A stretch of 37,507 nt of DNA from Acidobacteriota bacterium. GTDB lineage: Bacteria > Acidobacteriota > Vicinamibacteria > Vicinamibacterales > CAVVIG01. How positions within the stretch are numbered: the stretch's first letter is position 1; each line of letters begins with the position of its first letter. Both the position numbers and the translations under genes were made by a program. Below the pieces are notes generated by a model. That model was not told the DNA's origin and made no database searches. It saw nothing but the letters and a program-made list of their open reading frames with translations. The stretch spans positions 1-37,507 of the forward strand of contig JAGWRA010000020.1 of assembly GCA_028876655.1 (NCBI GenBank), written 5' to 3'. Shown in pieces: positions 8,498 through 18,181 of the stretch.

Positions 8498-9844
8498 TCA
8501 GCCCATCGCCACGTAGCGGGCCAGGAACACCGCCGCGAAGACGTACACGAGCGGATGGACCTCCCGGCCGCGCCCGGCGGCGACCTTCAGCAGTGCGTAG
8601 GAGGTGAGGCCGAACGCGATGCCGTCGGTGATGGTCACCGTCAGCGGCATCATGATCAGCGTCAGGAACGCCGGCACCGCCTCGGTCGGTTCGTCCCACG
8701 GAATGCGCCGCAGGCCGCCCATCATCATCGTCCCCACGAGGATCAGCGCCGGGGCGATCACCGGATACAGCGTCGTCTGGCCGACCGCCAGTCCGCCGCC
8801 GATCATCTTCACGAGCGGATAGAGGAACAGCGAGACGAGGAAGAGCGCCGCCGTCACCAGGCTCGCCAGCCCCGTGCGCCCGCCGACCGAGATGCCGGCG
8901 CCGCTCTCGATGTAGGCCGTCACCGTCGAGGTGCCGAGCACGGCCCCGACCGTGGTGCCGATGGCGTCGGCGAGCAGCGCCTGGCGCGCGCGCGGCAGCG
9001 ACCCGTCGCGCATCAGTCCCGCCTGCTCCCCGACCGCCACCAGCGTCCCGACCGTGTCGAAGAGCGCCAGCAGGAAGAAGACGAAGATGACGGTGACCAT
9101 CCCGGGCGCGAACGCGCCGGCGATGTCGAGACGCCCGAGCGTCGGCAGGATCGACGGCGGGCGGCCGACGAAGCCCTGGTAGTGGACCTGCCCGGTCAAC
9201 AGCCCCGCGCCGGCGCTGACGAGGATGCCCCAGAGCAGCGCGCCACGGACGCGCCGCGCCAGCAGCACCGCCGTGACGGCGAGGGCGAAGAGCGCCAGCA
9301 GCACCGGCGGGCTCTTCAGGGGTCCGAGCCCCACCAGCGTCCCCGGCGCCCCGACGACGACGCCGGCCCATTGCAGGCCGACCATCGCGATGAGCAGGCC
9401 GATGCCGGCGGCGATGGCGAACTTCAGCGACTCGGGGATCGCCGTGATCAGCCGTTCGCGCAGGCCGATGCCGGCGGTCAGGACGAAGATGAGACCGGCG
9501 ATCGCCACGGCGCCGAGCGCGACCGGCCAGGGGACGTGCATGCCGATGACGACCGCGTAGGCGAAGAAGAAGTTGTGGCCCATGGCCGGCGCGACGGCGA
9601 TGGGATAGTTGGCGAGCAGCGCCATCAGGATCGTGGCCAGCGCCGTCGAGAGACAGGTGGCCACCATCACGGCGCCGAAGTCCATCCCGCACGCGCTCAG
9701 CACGGCCGGCTGCACGAAGATGATGTAGGCCATCGTCAGGAACGTCGTCACCCCCGCCAGCAGCTCCGTGCGGAGGGTCGTGCCGTGGGCCTGGAGGGCG
9801 AACCGGCGCTCGAGGAACGGGCTGGCGGCCGTGTCGGTGGCCAT
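8498..9844 (-). CDS. NCS2/AzgA-type purine (hypoxanthine/guanine/adenine) permease
   Basis: A 448-residue polytopic membrane protein with about 12-14 hydrophobic segments. AzgA-subfamily signatures are present: ELLAGVTTFLTMAYIIFVQP, then ANYPIAVAPAMGHNFFFAY, ALFDTVGTLVAVGEQAG, and GTSTVTAYIESGAGISVGGR carrying the conserved glutamate of the substrate site. The AzgA group takes up purine bases by proton symport; uracil/xanthine permeases of the NAT group differ in these motifs. AzgA proteins usually have 'GMGLNAFFAY' where this one has 'AMGHNFFFAY', a modest change near the substrate site. The ATG lies 2 bases after the ybbP stop codon with a CGGAG ribosome site inside ybbP, so it is translated from the tesA-ybbA-ybbP transcript. 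Confidence 0.92.
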   Translation of the reverse strand: MATDTAASPFLERRFALQAHGTTLRTELLAGVTTFLTMAYIIFVQPAVLSACGMDFGAVMVATCLSTALATILMALLANYPIAVAPAMGHNFFFAYAVVIGMHVPWPVALGAVAIAGLIFVLTAGIGLRERLITAIPESLKFAIAAGIGLLIAMVGLQWAGVVVGAPGTLVGLGPLKSPPVLLALFALAVTAVLLARRVRGALLWGILVSAGAGLLTGQVHYQGFVGRPPSILPTLGRLDIAGAFAPGMVTVIFVFFLLALFDTVGTLVAVGEQAGLMRDGSLPRARQALLADAIGTTVGAVLGTSTVTAYIESGAGISVGGRTGLASLVTAALFLVSLFLYPLVKMIGGGLAVGQTTLYPVIAPALILVGTMMMGGLRRIPWDEPTEAVPAFLTLIMMPLTVTITDGIAFGLTSYALLKVAAGRGREVHPLVYVFAAVFLARYVAMG

Positions 9845-9846
9845 CG

Positions 9847-12381
9847 TCACTCCGCCCGGAGCGTCGCCAGCGGCTTGCGGCGGAGGACGTCCGCGCTGGC
9901 GAGGACGCCGATGACGGCGACGAGCGTCGCCGTCAGCAGGAGGCCCGCAAGGTGCAGGAGCGTCGGCCCCTGCCAGGGGATGTCGATCGCCCAGCGGCTC
10001 AGTCCCCAGGTGAGGCCGACGGCGCCGAGGGCCCCGACGGCGCCGGCAATCGTACCCAGCACGCCGTACTCGAGGACGAGGATCGCCGCCACGGTCCGCG
10101 TGCTCGCCCCGAGCGTCTTCAGGATGGCGGCCTCGTAGATGCGCTGGAACTTCGTGACGGCGACCGCCCCGATGAGGATCAGCGTGCCGCTGCCGAGCAC
10201 CAGCAGCCCCACGATGCTGATGGCGAGCGTCACCTTCGACAGGACGCTGCGCACCTCGTTCAGGATCTGCTGGACGTCGATGGCGGTGACGTTCGGGAAG
10301 GCCACCGCCAGCCGGTGCTGGAGTGCGGCCCGGGCGGCCGGCGCCTGCGGCCCCTTGAGCGGCACCACGTAGGTGTGCGGCGCCGTGTCGAAGAGGCCCG
10401 GGCGGAAGACGAACATGAAGCCGCCGTTGCGGGTATCCCGGAAGTCGACCGACCGGATGCTGGTCACCTTCGCCTCGATCGTCCGGCCGAGGACGTCGAA
10501 CTGCATCGTGTCGCCGACGTCCACGTGGAAGCGATCGTGGATGCTCTGCTCGATCGACACCTCGGGCGTGGCGCTCGGCCCCTGCCAGAACCGCCCGGCG
10601 AGGATCCGCTCGTTCGGCTCGAGCCGGTCGCGATAGGTGATCGTGTACTCGCGCCCGAGCGCCCCTTCGCGCCGCACGTCGCCGTAGCCGCGCAGGTCGA
10701 CGCGCCGGCCCTTGACGCCCGTCACGCGCGCCTGCAGCACCGGGATGACGCGGACGGCCGACGCCCCGCTGGAGCGCTCCGCCAGCAGCGCCGTCACGCC
10801 GGCCACCTGATCGCCCTGCACGTCGATCAGGAACATGTCGGGGTCCCGCTGCGACACCTGCACCGTCAACTCGTGCAGCAGGCTCGTCTGGACCGATCGG
10901 ACGCCGATGACGAAGAACGCCCCGAGTCCGACCGCCAGCAGGATCACGTTCGTCTGGTGCCCGGGGCGCACGAGATGGAGCACGGCGTGCCGCAGCGCGA
11001 ACCAGCGGCTCTCGGCCAGCGGGCGGACCAGGCGGATGAGCAGCCGGCCCATCAGGTAGAGCGCGAGCGCTGCCGCGGCGAAGGCGCCGCAGACCACCAG
11101 CCCGACCCGCAGCGACCCCGCCTGCCAGACCGCCAGCGCCACCAGCGCCGCCGCCACGCCACCGATCGTTCCCGCCGCGAGCCAGTCGCGGCGGTGCGCC
11201 GCCGGCTCGTCCCGCAGGATGGACGCGGGACGGGCGTGGCGCACGTCGAGCAGCGGTACCAGCGAGAAGAGCACCGACACGAGCAGGCCGATGACGACGC
11301 CCTGCCCCACCGCGCCGGGCGTGAGGCCCCAGGTGACCCCCGCGAACAGCGAGTCGGCCCCGCCCGTCCACCGTGGCACGGCAGCCACGGCCCCGGCCGC
11401 CATGCCGACACCGAGCAGGCTGCCGGTGAGGCCGAGCAGACAGACCTGCAGCAGGTAGACGGCGAAGATCTGCCGGGTCCGCGCGCCGAGGCACTTCAGG
11501 ATCGCAATGCTGCGGAGCTTCTGGTGGATGAAGACGCGCATCACGCTCGACACGCCGATCCCGCCCAGCACGACCACGACGAGCCCGACCAGGCTCAGGT
11601 AGTTCTCCGCCCGCTGGAAGTCGCGACCCACACGGTCCTGGCTGCTGCGATAGGACCGCACCGAGATGAACTGGTTCGCGAAGTCGCGCCGCAGCGCCGT
11701 CACCAGCGGGTCGATCGAGGCCGGCGGCACCTCGAGCAGCATCTCGTAGCTGGCGCGGCTGCCGAACCCGAGCAGGCCGGTCGCCGGCAGATCGGCGTCG
11801 GCAATCATGACGCGGGGGCCGAGGCTGAACGCACCCGCCACCCGCCCCGGCTCGCGCGTGATCACGCCGCGGATGTGGAAGGTCTCGCTCCCGATGACGA
11901 TCGCGTCTCCCACCCGCACGTCGAGCGCAGTCAGCAGCTCGGGGCCGACGAGCGCCCCCTGTCGGGCAAGCAGCGCGTACGCGTACGGCTGCCCGCCCTG
12001 CAGCTCCACGGTGCCGTAGAACGGATAGGCAGCCTGCACCGCCCGCAGCTCGACCACGCGCGCCAGCTGGCTGCCCGGGTCGGCCGGCCGCGCCATGGTC
12101 GGCGTCTCGACCGATTCGGTCCGCGCCGTCACCTGGTGCGCCGCCAGCTCCCGGTCGAGCGTGGCCAGGACGTCCGGCGTCCAGCTGCGGGAGCTGTGGA
12201 CGATGACGTCCGCCGCCATGAAGCTGCGCGCCTCCTGCCCGAGCACCGCGCGTGCGCTCTGCACCACCGACCGCAACGCCACGATCGTCCCGACCCCGAC
12301 GGCGATGCAGGCGAAGAAGAACACCAGCCGCCGCCACGACGCGCGGAGCTCGCGGACCGCCATCCGGAGGACGAACCTCAC
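9847..12381 (-). CDS. ybbP: YbbP-like ABC transporter permease with two FtsX domains
   Basis: An 844-residue inner-membrane permease. The N-terminus (AVRELRASWRRLVFFFACIA) opens with a transmembrane segment and a periplasmic MacB-like domain. A first FtsX block lies at about 250-400 (GGIGVSSVMRVFIHQKLRSI and LKCLGARTRQIFAVYLLQV). A linker with two to three further transmembrane helices and a second periplasmic domain follow. The second FtsX block is at the C-terminus (KFQRIYEAAILKTLGASTRT and VLRRKPLATLRAE). Size and layout match E. coli YbbP (804 residues). The GTG start overlaps the ybbA stop codon by 4 bases (GTGA). The function of YbbAP in E. coli is not settled; a role in extracting or releasing lipidic or hydrophobic material beside the TesA esterase has been considered, which is family-level speculation. 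Confidence 0.92.
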   Translation of the reverse strand: MRFVLRMAVRELRASWRRLVFFFACIAVGVGTIVALRSVVQSARAVLGQEARSFMAADVIVHSSRSWTPDVLATLDRELAAHQVTARTESVETPTMARPADPGSQLARVVELRAVQAAYPFYGTVELQGGQPYAYALLARQGALVGPELLTALDVRVGDAIVIGSETFHIRGVITREPGRVAGAFSLGPRVMIADADLPATGLLGFGSRASYEMLLEVPPASIDPLVTALRRDFANQFISVRSYRSSQDRVGRDFQRAENYLSLVGLVVVVLGGIGVSSVMRVFIHQKLRSIAILKCLGARTRQIFAVYLLQVCLLGLTGSLLGVGMAAGAVAAVPRWTGGADSLFAGVTWGLTPGAVGQGVVIGLLVSVLFSLVPLLDVRHARPASILRDEPAAHRRDWLAAGTIGGVAAALVALAVWQAGSLRVGLVVCGAFAAAALALYLMGRLLIRLVRPLAESRWFALRHAVLHLVRPGHQTNVILLAVGLGAFFVIGVRSVQTSLLHELTVQVSQRDPDMFLIDVQGDQVAGVTALLAERSSGASAVRVIPVLQARVTGVKGRRVDLRGYGDVRREGALGREYTITYRDRLEPNERILAGRFWQGPSATPEVSIEQSIHDRFHVDVGDTMQFDVLGRTIEAKVTSIRSVDFRDTRNGGFMFVFRPGLFDTAPHTYVVPLKGPQAPAARAALQHRLAVAFPNVTAIDVQQILNEVRSVLSKVTLAISIVGLLVLGSGTLILIGAVAVTKFQRIYEAAILKTLGASTRTVAAILVLEYGVLGTIAGAVGALGAVGLTWGLSRWAIDIPWQGPTLLHLAGLLLTATLVAVIGVLASADVLRRKPLATLRAE

Positions 12382-13085
12382 GGCCGCGCCTCCGGCGCGC
12401 GGCCCGGACGGACCGCCGACTCGCTCCGCTCGACCACGCGTCCGTCCCGCAGCGTCAGGCGGACGTCGGCCATGTCGGCCAGGGCCGCGTCGTGCGTGAC
12501 GAGCAGGATGGTCGTCCCGCGTCTCTCGCGGATGTCACGGATGAGATCCATGATGAGCCGCCCGTTGCGGGAGTCGAGGTTCCCGGTCGGCTCGTCGGCC
12601 AGCAGGATCGGCGGATCGTTGGCCAGCGCGCGGGCGAGCGCCACGCGCTGCTGCTCCCCGCCCGACAGCTGCGACGGGTAGTGATGGCCGCGGTCGGTCA
12701 GGCCGACCTCCTCGAGCAGCCGCGCCGCGCGCGCGCGCGCGTCCCGCGCCCCGGCGATCTCGAGCGCGACCGAGACGTTCTCCAGCGCCGTGAGCGAGGG
12801 AATCAGATGGAAGAACTGGAAGACGAAGCCGATCTTCGCGCTGCGCAGCCGCGCCAGCGCGTCCTCGCCGAGCGTCGTGATGTCCGTGCCGTCGATCAGG
12901 ATCTGCCCGGCGGTCGGCGCGTCGAGCCCGGCCACCAGCCCGAGCAGCGTCGACTTGCCGCTCCCTGACGGCCCCAGCACCGCAAAGAAGGTCCCCGACG
13001 GGATGGAGAGATCGATCGGATGCAGGATCGTCAGCGGCCGCCCACCGCTCGAGACCGTCCGGGAGACGCCACGCAATTCAATCAT
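12378..13085 (-). CDS. ybbA: YbbA-like ABC transporter ATPase
   Basis: A 235-residue ATPase beginning MIELRGVSRT. The start is the ATG whose ATGA overlaps the tesA stop codon; 14 upstream codons in the open frame are discarded. Walker A is GPSGSGKST at about 39-47. Then come FVFQFFHLIPSL, the signature LSGGEQQRVALARAL, and Walker B ILLADEPTGNLDSRNG. It belongs to the MacB/LolD/YbbA group. Its order (tesA, ybbA, ybbP) retains the gene association known from E. coli, but here all three are co-directional rather than tesA being divergent. It is expected to power YbbP. Confidence 0.93.
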   Translation of the reverse strand: MIELRGVSRTVSSGGRPLTILHPIDLSIPSGTFFAVLGPSGSGKSTLLGLVAGLDAPTAGQILIDGTDITTLGEDALARLRSAKIGFVFQFFHLIPSLTALENVSVALEIAGARDARARAARLLEEVGLTDRGHHYPSQLSGGEQQRVALARALANDPPILLADEPTGNLDSRNGRLIMDLIRDIRERRGTTILLVTHDAALADMADVRLTLRDGRVVERSESAVRPGRAPEARP

Positions 13086-13846
13086 CGGGTCTTCGCCGCC
13101 GCGAGCATCGGCTGCAGCACGCGCCACACGTTCCCGGCCACGATCTGCGCGCCAGCCGCCGTGGGATGGATGCCGTCCGGCTGGTTCAGCGCGGCCACGC
13201 CGGCCACGCCCTGGAGCAGGAACGGCAGGAACGCCACGTGGTCCCGGCTCGCCAGGTGCCGGAAGACCTCGCGGAACTGGGCGGTGTACACGGGCCCGTA
13301 GTTCGGCGGCGCTTCCATGCCCGCGAGCAGGACCGCGATCCCGCGCGACTGCGCCGTCTCGATGATGGCCGACAGGTTCCGCTCCATCTCCGCCGCCGGC
13401 ACGCCGCGCAGGCCGTCGTTCCCGCCGAGCGCGACGACCAGGATGCGCACGTCCCCCTGCAGCGACCAGTTCAGCCGGCTGAGTCCGCCGGCCGTCGTGT
13501 CGCCGGAGACGCCGGCATTGATCACCTCGAAGTCGTAACCGGCCCGATCGATCTTCTGCTGGAGCACCGCCGGGTAGGCTTCATCGACCGAGGGCAGGCC
13601 GTGGCCGGCCGTCAGGCTGTCGCCGAGGATGACGATGCGCGGTCGGGAATCGGCGGTGGCGGTCGACGGCGCCGGAGCCGATGCCTGGCGATCCGCCTCC
13701 GGCGGGGAGACGGGACGCCGGTCGGCCCCTCGGCCGCAGGCGGCGAGCACGAGCAGGAGGCCGAGCGCCGCGAGCCCGCCGGAACGCCGATCTCGGATCC
13801 GCCACGGCTCGCCGCGGCCTGTCGCCCTCCCCTGCACGGATCTCAT
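13082..13846 (-). CDS. tesA: TesA-type SGNH/GDSL esterase, predicted lipoprotein
   Basis: A 254-residue periplasmic hydrolase of the TesA (thioesterase I / arylesterase / lysophospholipase) family. Catalytic blocks are complete: block I ILGDSLTAGHG with nucleophile Ser77, block II NAGVSGDTTAGG (Gly115), block III GGND with Asn143, and block V QPDGIHP with Asp224 and His227. The N-terminus is a signal with the hydrophobic run LAALGLLLVLAAC, so Cys37 is a lipobox cysteine. This makes the protein membrane-anchored, whereas E. coli TesA is soluble. An Ala/Pro/Arg-rich linker (about 40-68) follows. Its 3' end overlaps ybbA by 4 bases, making it the first gene of tesA-ybbA-ybbP-permease. No clear ribosome site precedes the ATG; an in-frame GTG three codons later is an alternative. 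Confidence 0.93.
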   Translation of the reverse strand: MRSVQGRATGRGEPWRIRDRRSGGLAALGLLLVLAACGRGADRRPVSPPEADRQASAPAPSTATADSRPRIVILGDSLTAGHGLPSVDEAYPAVLQQKIDRAGYDFEVINAGVSGDTTAGGLSRLNWSLQGDVRILVVALGGNDGLRGVPAAEMERNLSAIIETAQSRGIAVLLAGMEAPPNYGPVYTAQFREVFRHLASRDHVAFLPFLLQGVAGVAALNQPDGIHPTAAGAQIVAGNVWRVLQPMLAAAKTR

Positions 13847-13950
13847 TATCTTACAGTCGCCTGCGGGCCGCCCGGACCACCTCCGCCCTCCGGGAGACGA
13901 CCGGACCGACGAGCCGAGCGCCTTCCAGCGAATCGAGCTTCCCGGCGATC

Positions 13951-13967
13951 GTATACTTGGTATACTT
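13951..13967 (+). promoter_or_regulatory. GTATAC repeat with TATACT -10-like boxes before the TPR sigma-54 activator
   Basis: GTATACTT occurs twice in direct repeat with one base between, so GTATAC-N3-GTATAC is also a perfect inverted repeat. Each copy contains TATACT, a good -10 hexamer. The second one (13961-13966) lies 7 bases before the ATG at 13974, where no ribosome site exists. It can be read as an operator, as a promoter giving a leaderless mRNA, or as both. The region 13847-13973 is the only divergent promoter space between tesA and this gene. Confidence 0.4.
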
Positions 13968-13973
13968 CCGCCG

Positions 13974-16916
<2,943 letters not shown>

Positions 16917-17003
16917 CTACCTGGTATTCATCTCACACGGCCATTGGATAGTTCGTATTCACGTTGCAGGGAATTCACACGCCTGAATATGTTCTATAAA
17001 TAT

Positions 17004-17031
17004 TTGTAAATAAAGCACTTAATGATATTCT
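17004..17031 (+). promoter_or_regulatory. Sigma-70-like promoter in an AT-rich island upstream of the PilZ gene
   Basis: TTGTAA (17004-17009) and TATTCT (17026-17031) are 16 bases apart. They sit in a stretch of about 50 bases (16980-17031) that is strikingly AT-rich for this DNA. GAATAT (16985-16990) and ATATTC (17025-17030) form a wide inverted repeat around it. The predicted leader to the PilZ start is about 80 bases. The rest of the 200-base gap (16917-17119) holds nothing else I can name. Confidence 0.4.
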
Positions 17032-17119
17032 GCAGCGTCTACCTGGCGGCGACGCCTGCCGGTCCGCGGCTTGATTAGGATTCCGGCAGCACGTCGGCCA
17101 TCCAAGGGGGACACCTGTG

Positions 17120-17548
17120 ATGAACGCGCGGCAGCCTGTCGAGACGCCGGAAACCGTCGAGAACCGCCGGAACGGAACGCGGGAACCAGTGGCGCTGCCG
17201 GGGTACCTCACCTGGCGGGATGCCCGTGGGACGACGCGCTTTGTGGGCGTCAGGACCCGGAACATCAGCGACTTCGGTGTCTTCGTGGAATGCGAGACGC
17301 CGGCGGCCATTCCCCTGTTCCGCCTGGTGACGCTTCAGCTCGAGGGGCCGACGGCGCAGCACCGGGGGATTCCCGACGAACTGCGCGCAGGCAAGGTCAC
17401 CGGAGCCATCTACCGGGCGGTGCCGGCCGATCCCGCGCGCGGCCGGGCCCAGGGCTACGCCGTACGGCTGCTGATCGAACCGCGCCGTCGGGTCGTCTCG
17501 AACAGGCCGTCCCGCCGCTATCTGCGGGCCGTCCGGTCGATCGCCTGA
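17120..17548 (+). CDS. PilZ-domain c-di-GMP receptor protein
   Basis: A 142-residue protein (143 if the adjacent GTG at 17117 is used); a strong AAGGGGG ribosome site ends about 9 bases before the ATG. PilZ signature elements are visible: the N-terminal RxxxR as RNGTR near residues 17-21, followed by a beta strand (VALPGYLTW), and the NxSxxG form of the second motif as RNISDFGVFVE. Further beta strands (FRLVTLQLEG, GAIYRAVP, GYAVRLLIEP) complete the barrel. It is a stand-alone PilZ unit with a basic C-terminus (RRVVSNRPSRRYLRAVRS). It should bind cyclic di-GMP in the cytoplasm and act on a partner such as motility, polysaccharide or a kinase. Its position facing a YfiR/CHASE8 kinase series makes a c-di-GMP link plausible but not proven. 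Confidence 0.82.
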   Translation: MNARQPVETPETVENRRNGTREPVALPGYLTWRDARGTTRFVGVRTRNISDFGVFVECETPAAIPLFRLVTLQLEGPTAQHRGIPDELRAGKVTGAIYRAVPADPARGRAQGYAVRLLIEPRRRVVSNRPSRRYLRAVRSIA

Positions 17549-17570
17549 GGCGGCGCCAGTCGGCGCTGCC
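17549..17570. terminator. Hairpin between convergent PilZ and response-regulator genes
   Basis: Starting right after the PilZ stop codon, a 9-base-pair stem (one G-T pair) with loop AGTC fills the whole gap to the stop codon of the convergent regulator gene. No T-tract follows; the position suggests a shared transcript end. Confidence 0.5.
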
Positions 17571-18181
17571 TACTTCGACGCCAGCCCCGCCGTCTGCTCC
17601 TCCATGAGCCGCGACCGGCAGTCGGGACAGATACCGTGCGTGAAGCGCACCTCCGACCGCTCGGCGATGTAGCTCTCCACCTGGCTCCAGTAATTCTGGT
17701 CGTCGCGGATCTTCTTGCAGTAGGAACAGATCGGCAGCAGGCCCTGCAGCTGCTTCACACGCGCGAGGGCGTCCTCCAGCTGCGCGACGCGATCGATCAG
17801 GTCCTGCTGCAGCTTCAGGAAGCGCGTGCCGACGACGAGCCGCGCGGCCAGCTCCTCCGGGTCGAAGGGCTTGCACAGGTAGTCGTCCGCGCCGGCCTGC
17901 AGCCCGGCGATCGTGTCCTCCTTGCGCGTGCGCGACGTCAGGAGGATGACGTACGGCGGCAGCGGCATGGCCGCCTCGCGGATCCGGCGGCAGATCTCCA
18001 GGCCGTCCATCCCGGGCATCATCCAGTCGAGGATGGCGACCGTCGGCTCGGTCTGCCGGGAGAGATACTCCCAGGCTTCCGAACCGTTGACATACGTGGT
18101 GACGCGGTAGCCCCGCGTCGTCAGGGCGGCCTCGAGTAACCGTCGATACAGCCGGTCGTCTTCCGCAATCACGATTTGCAC
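17570..18181 (-). CDS. Response regulator with C-terminal four-cysteine module
   Basis: A 203-residue protein. Residues 1-118 form a receiver: acidic pair E7-D8-D9, phospho-acceptor D52 (AILDWMMPGMDG), switch residue in LLTSRTRK, and K104 in LCKPFDP. A heptad-like helix at about 119-149 (FLKLQQDLIDRVAQLEDALA) suggests dimerisation. The C-terminus has C152-x2-C155 (CSYCKKIRDDQNYWSQVESY) and C185-x2-C188 (THGICPDC), a likely zinc site. This 'CSYCK.IRDD..YW.QVE.Y...F.HGICPDC' tail recurs after receivers and PAS domains in many soil bacteria, but I know of no assigned function. The start is a GTG that overlaps the kinase gene by 13 bases with AGGT upstream. It is most likely a direct phosphorylation partner of that kinase. 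Confidence 0.88.
   Translation of the reverse strand: MQIVIAEDDRLYRRLLEAALTTRGYRVTTYVNGSEAWEYLSRQTEPTVAILDWMMPGMDGLEICRRIREAAMPLPPYVILLTSRTRKEDTIAGLQAGADDYLCKPFDPEELAARLVVGTRFLKLQQDLIDRVAQLEDALARVKQLQGLLPICSYCKKIRDDQNYWSQVESYIAERSEVRFTHGICPDCRSRLMEEQTAGLASK

Noticed and set aside
8498-12337. A 1279-residue frame that joins sequence antisense-frame to ybbP with the purine permease
   Set aside because: Only the last 448 residues are a protein; the rest is an out-of-frame reading of ybbP. The permease has its own ATG and ribosome site at 9844.
12727-12742. Alternating GC run (cgcgcgcgcgcg) that might form Z-DNA
   Set aside because: It encodes Ala/Arg codons inside ybbA and is explained by coding content in GC-rich DNA.
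13629-13973. N-terminal extension of the TPR sigma-54 activator
   Set aside because: It is antisense to tesA, is Arg/Pro-rich and shows no TPR pattern; the repeat region begins at the ATG at 13974.
16969-16982. Possible sigma-54 site upstream of the PilZ gene
   Set aside because: GG and GC are 10 bases apart, but the -12 side lacks TT and the -24 side lacks CAC; only the invariant bases match.
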